From positions 188,001 to 233,113 of the forward strand of contig JBBHKE010003504.1 of the NCBI GenBank assembly GCA_037447655.1: a DNA stretch of 45,113 bases. Reading direction: 5' to 3'. Shown here piece by piece: positions 41,286 to 45,113 of this stretch (positions within the stretch are counted from its first letter, which is position 1; each line of letters starts with the position of its first letter). A program made the position numbers and the translations under genes. The notes under the pieces were generated by a model. It did not search any database. It had not been told where the DNA came from and was given only the letters and a program-made list of their open reading frames with translations. Source of the stretch: Zygnema cylindricum. Its lineage: Eukaryota; Streptophyta; Zygnematophyceae; Zygnematales; Zygnemataceae.

Positions 41286-42297
41286 TGTTGATTTGAGGCA
41301 GCTGGTGCCACTGAAGAAGATGAAGAAGAACCGGGAGTTGCCATGATAATCAATTGTGCAAAGAGGAAACTCTTACGAAATCCCACAAACAACCAGCTTC
41401 ACAATGAAGCCCCAAGCAAGCTAGACACACCCTAGGTCTGCAAATTTGCCACAATATAAAATTTACACCAAAGAAACCACATGCAGAATTTCACAAAGTT
41501 CTGCCAAAAGATCACAATGATCTTATAATTCAAACACACCAAAAAAATGCTGCGCAGTTTTTCCTACACAACAATCCTACTTTTCCTAAAGTAATCTAAG
41601 TCCTATATATACAAGTGAGCCTACCGTTGATCACACCGTACTACAACTAGCGTGGTCAATTGGTACACTACTCTTCATTAACAAAATCCCACCGTCGAAT
41701 GCACATAATTATTTTCACCAATCAGACAGCAGCTACAAATGAAATAGTACGCGGTTAAAGTTCTTCCGCTGAAATGACGGTTCAGTCAATACTTCTCTTC
41801 CAAAAATGACGGCGGACTCTGTCCGCTTTCCACGTATTCTTTCATCACCGAAGATGAACCTCCACGTGCAACTTTGGTCCTCAAATGTAACTGTACCTTT
41901 TCTTCTAGAAGAACCAAACTTGACTTTCTCACGACCGACACGTGTGCCTGGAGTGCACCAAATTTGTGTACTCCCTTTCGAGTTTACATACTCACTAAAT
42001 CATATCCTCGTCAATTTATCTTCACACAAACTGACTCATATTCAGAACACCTTTCTTGCGCAGACTGCTATAGCTGTTATGACTCTGCTACGACTGCTAT
42101 GATTGCTATGACTGCTATGATCTGTCAGCGCAGCTATGATATTAGAGCAACGCAACTGCGAAGTCAGATTAGAGCAGCATAGCAGCACAGCAACAAGTGT
42201 AGAGTGCTCAAGGTTTCTAGCTGGGATGTTAGACTTAGCGCAGCATGGCAGCATAGCAGCAAGATATAGAGAGGACTCAAGGTTTCCAAAACAACAA
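41286..42297 (-). repeat. probable copia LTR J2 (~1012 bp), J-like
   Basis: On the minus strand it runs from TGTTGTTTTGG (42297) to AAATCAACA (41286). Near its end is an ATG (41334-41332) opening a Ser-rich frame that finishes ...Ala-Ala-Ser-Asn-Gln and then CA. This is the same phase in which the J LTR ends, where CA plus the PBS G makes Gln. A TATATATAG box (about 41603-41612) and a GCTATG-rich imperfect inverted repeat (42060-42260) are present. There is no PBS and no target duplication (left TCTTT, right ATATG), and the flanks belong to different elements, so it is either rearranged or a recombinant solo LTR. Confidence 0.55.
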
Positions 42298-42785
42298 TAT
42301 GTTGAGCTTGCTAGTGCAGGAAATGTAGAAACTGAGGAGAAAAAGGTTAATACACTAAACATGAAGCTTCCAGGTCAGTACTAAGACATCAGTTATCGTA
42401 TGCAGGGAGTGGATGGCTCCTCATGGACTTGGAGCATTACCATGGGGATAATTCTTGTGAGGGAAAGCACTTTGGAGCTTCGCCGGGGAAGTGACAGGGT
42501 GAGTGCATTTACAGCTGGTGGTGACTAGCGGAAGCGTGATGTGAGGAATGGCGGTGACGAGCGGAAGCGTGATGAGAGGAAAAAGGACAAAAGTAAACCT
42601 TATCGGAACTTCGGTGGAAAGAGAGGGAGAGGAAAAGAAAGGGGAGCTTTGAAAAAAGGGGTTTGCTTCGCTTGTAGGAAATCGGGTCATTATATGGAGG
42701 AGTGTCCTTGTTTGGAAAAACTTAGAAGTTGGTATGTGAATGAGGAGGAAGAAGGGTGTCATGCCGTATCTAGTCGGCTATTTTA
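42298..42785 (+). pseudogene. gag fragment of C type (C2)
   Basis: A second, partial copy of the C gag, aligned with 36270-36750. It begins inside the core (Glu-Leu-Ala-Ser-Ala-Gly) and has the basic Lys-Arg-Asp-Glu-Arg repeats. Its zinc knuckle is intact (Cys-Phe-Ala-Cys, His, Cys at about 42664-42705), and it has part of the acidic tail. Stops lie near 42381 and 42527. It starts directly at the end of J2 and loses similarity after about 42745. It shows the C lineage has more than one genomic copy. Confidence 0.85.
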
Positions 42786-43390
42786 GTTGTTTATATTTGG
42801 GTGTTAGGACGGGCAGCCGCTACACTAATTTGTATTTGGGTATTATTTGGGTTTCGCAAGACCGTACGACGTGTACCATACGACCTACATTTTCTGTGAT
42901 TTCCGAGATGGCGATTTGGATCGTACCCGCGGTCCTACCGTACGGCGTATAATTTCCGTGATTTCCGTCGACGGCGGTTTGAATTATTTCGCGTCGACCG
43001 TACGACTTACGGCGACCGGAATTCCCGCGGTCACAAATTGGACCGTACTTGCGGTCTTGCCGTACTTATTTATTTTTTCCGGATTTTTCGCCGACGATAC
43101 ATCTTCGAATCGCGTCGAGACAAACAAACTTACCGTACTATATATATATTTTGCGCGATTCTCGCTGACGGTAGCTTCGATCATTTCACGTCGACCGTAC
43201 GACTTATATTTTCCTGAATTCGCGCGACCACAAATTGGACCGTATCTGCGGTCCTACCGTACAAGCTTTCATTTCCAGGAATCCCGGCCGACAACAAATC
43301 TTAATCATTTCGCATGGAGTAGCATCTCGGCCGTCGACACAAAGTATGCGATTTTTGTAATATCACATCTGGACCGTCGACGCAAGTGAC
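42786..43390. repeat. diverged ~200-bp tandem repeat rich in CCGTAC and GCGGTC
   Basis: Two good units start TCGACCGTACGACTTA at 42994 and at 43191 (period 197). Each contains CACAAATTGGACCGTA and GCGGTC-T-CCGTAC further on. A shorter, more diverged third unit precedes them (from about 42858). A long open frame across it (42847-43389) looks incidental because it follows the repeat and has no recognisable domain. Confidence 0.65.
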
Positions 43391-44355
43391 CGACAAATCG
43401 ACTGTCAATTATGACGAACCGACGTCATTGGACTATTTTCAGTCGTGAACCATTTGGAGGTTCACGCATTCACATGTAGACAGGAAGGGTTTTAATCCGT
43501 AGGTTATAGATTATGTAACGTAGGGCATAGGATTTCGGCTTCCTATTGGCTGAATCCAAACTATATGCAAATATTTACATAGCACGCTGTACTCTGATTG
43601 GCTTGTTTTCGCTAGTCGTAGTTTTGGTTACTTAGTTCATTTCGCATCATTTCCTGCACACAATTTTCAAGTGCAGGAATTATTCATTTGATTTATTTTC
43701 AGTATAGAGGATTCTCTGCAGCCATCTTTTTATTTGTAAAATTGTCCGGACAGCTTAGAGGCGATTTTCTACCTTTGCGTGAAGTGTCTAGTTTTCTATC
43801 ACATTATCATTATCTTGTAAAGCCTTACAAATTAATCTATACGGCTTCGGCCAAGACCTACACGATTTCCCTTCACTTTTCTCGTCCTTTTGAGTGGATT
43901 TCGACCGCGTTCTCACTACACAAACCTCTTTTCCCGATTGTGGCTGAGATTTTATTAGTGTGGAAGTTGCATGTTGGAATTATTGATTTGTTGTTTTTAT
44001 TTCTTGAGATTGTGTATTTATTTCTATTTGGCTTATGCGCATCTTTGGAGTTTGGCTATCTCAAACTTCATAAGTGTCGTGCATATTGTCATTTTCGGTT
44101 TTTATTTATCTTTCTCGGTTGTTTATGCTTTGATTTATTCTATTTAAGTATAAATTCAGATTATCCTTGATAAGGAATGGACACAATTAGTTCGTTATTT
44201 AAAGAGAGGTGTCTTTTTTTATTTATTAAGTAACCCTTAGGCAAATTTTGGTCGCAATTCGGGAGAGAAAAGGAAAACCAGAATATTAAATGCCGCCGAA
44301 TCTAGCGGGACCTTCTAGAACTCGAAGTGCCAACAAAAGACTTTAGTATGAGAAG
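43391..44355. other. unassigned region, possibly LTR or promoter-like
   Basis: No known domain was found. There is a perfect hairpin CGTGAACC-ATTTGGA-GGTTCACG (43444-43466) and CCAAT-like/AT-rich motifs near 43540-43610. A 160-codon open frame at 43688-44170 has hydrophobic stretches but no recognisable family, and its T-rich composition makes it doubtful. No LTR boundary or PBS was identified. Confidence 0.35.
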
Positions 44356-45113
44356 ACCTTTATTTTAACTATTTGAAACATAGTTCAAAAGTAGGTGAAA
44401 GTAGGCCCATACAATATGCCTATTGTATGTAAAACATACAATATGACCTTAAGACCCATATTGTATTGGTCTCAAAATGAAAAAAAAATAGTAACAGACT
44501 AACAGGGTTGAGTTGCACATCGATCGATAGAGAATGAAACGTCATGTCTAAATTTTGAAAAACATTCGGAAAAAAAATAAATTTTCTGTGAGTTTTGAGG
44601 TTTTTTATATTTAAACCGTCAGATTTAGTCAATCGGACGGTCGGTGATCAAATTAGCGATGTAAGACGATCACATGAAAAACCCATAACACAACTCATCC
44701 TACGCCGTGTCAGTTCGCAAAAAAAATTCGTCCGGCGGCGTGAGCTGTACTATGATCATACGTCATATTCGTACGTTCGTACAAGAGTGTGCACAAACGC
44801 GCACACATACAGTATGCCTACTCTACGCGAGTTTTGTGCCAAGTTTTGTGCGCCTACCAAAGGCCTATCATAAAAACCCCAAAGGCCTACCATAAAAACG
44901 CCGTGACAAGTATGTCGTGTTCGGTCCGATTCGCCCCTCCATGATCCGTCCATTAGTATTTTGCAACACCTTTCTGCTGGTGGGCAAATTACCTCCATCC
45001 GCCGCTTCGTTTTTTCATAATCAAGGTTCTCCATTTCGGCCGTTTTTCTATTTTCCTTCTGTGGCCATCTCTTGCAATCTTTGTCTCCCGAATTGGCGTG
45101 CCATTAGCCACCG
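44356..45113. other. unassigned AT-rich sequence with short repeats
   Basis: Holds a perfect hairpin CATACAATA-TGCC-TATTGTATG (44408-44429), with another CATACAATATG just after it. A 22-bp direct repeat AAAGGCCTAYCATAAAAAC is at 44859-44880 and 44881-44902. A minus-strand open frame (45034-44756) has only faint resemblance to a plant RNase H-like domain. I see no gene I can support. Confidence 0.4.

Noticed and set aside
42847-43389. 180-codon open frame in the CCGTAC repeat region
   Set aside because: It follows the tandem repeat units and has no domain; probably incidental.
43688-44170. 160-codon open frame with hydrophobic stretches
   Set aside because: T-rich composition, no recognisable family, no supporting splice or promoter evidence; likely chance.
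44756-45034. Minus-strand open frame with a Met-Asp-Gly-Ser-Trp segment, faintly like the RNase H domain of plant LINE elements
   Set aside because: Only one short motif fits, with no other catalytic residues or neighbouring RT in view. A profile search for RVT_3 would decide.

Overview
This is a non-genic, repeat-dense stretch of a large eukaryotic nuclear genome, almost certainly a land plant. It holds nested Ty1/copia LTR retrotransposons, one Ty3/gypsy fragment and one PIF/Harbinger transposase relic. The plant assignment rests on the copia primer-binding sites. Their consensus GGTTATGGGCCCACC is the complement of the anticodon-arm segment of plant initiator tRNA-Met as I recall it; the animal iMet differs at the last stem positions. 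I found no convincing host gene. Element letters below are labels I chose.

Left stack (1-7.5 kb): the PIF/Harbinger transposase M (6644-7479, +) is interrupted by gypsy element L (-). L is interrupted in its protease by copia element J (-), and J in its gag by copia element K (-), which runs off the left edge. The 5' LTR of K is itself split by a 1464-bp solo LTR N1 with an exact AATTC duplication. A CT microsatellite and unassigned sequence follow (7.5-8.4 kb).

Middle and right stack (8.4-42.3 kb): copia element G (+) carries an insertion of copia element H (-, 3' end lost). H contains two solo LTRs: I in gag, and N2, an inverted copy of N1, in its 5' LTR. The 3' LTR of G is split by copia element E (+, 17.8-41.2 kb). 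E contains D (20333-26660, TSD GCTTA) and C (28061-38770, TSD AAACT). C contains B (29511-35974, TSD CTAGG). Without its guests E is about 6.3 kb, the same size as D (6.3 kb) and B (6.5 kb), which confirms the reconstruction. C is different: about 4.2 kb, gag only, with a short degenerate RNase H remnant where pol should be. The right end (42.3-45.1 kb) holds a second gag fragment of the C type, a diverged tandem repeat of about 200 bp, and unassigned DNA.

The autonomous copia elements follow the order LTR, gag (UBN2-like plus CCHC knuckle), aspartic protease (DSGAS), integrase (HHCC, D,D-35-E), reverse transcriptase (YVDD), RNase H, polypurine tract, LTR. All copies carry stops or frameshifts, so none looks autonomous now.

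Two shared traits stand out. First, gag starts inside the 5' LTR and the primer-binding site is translated: the LTR-terminal CA plus the first PBS base makes a Gln codon, and the PBS encodes the conserved Val-Met-Gly-Pro-Pro. Second, nearly every copia LTR carries an antisense tRNA-like block with A-box and B-box motifs, sometimes closed by a stem whose two arms change together between families.
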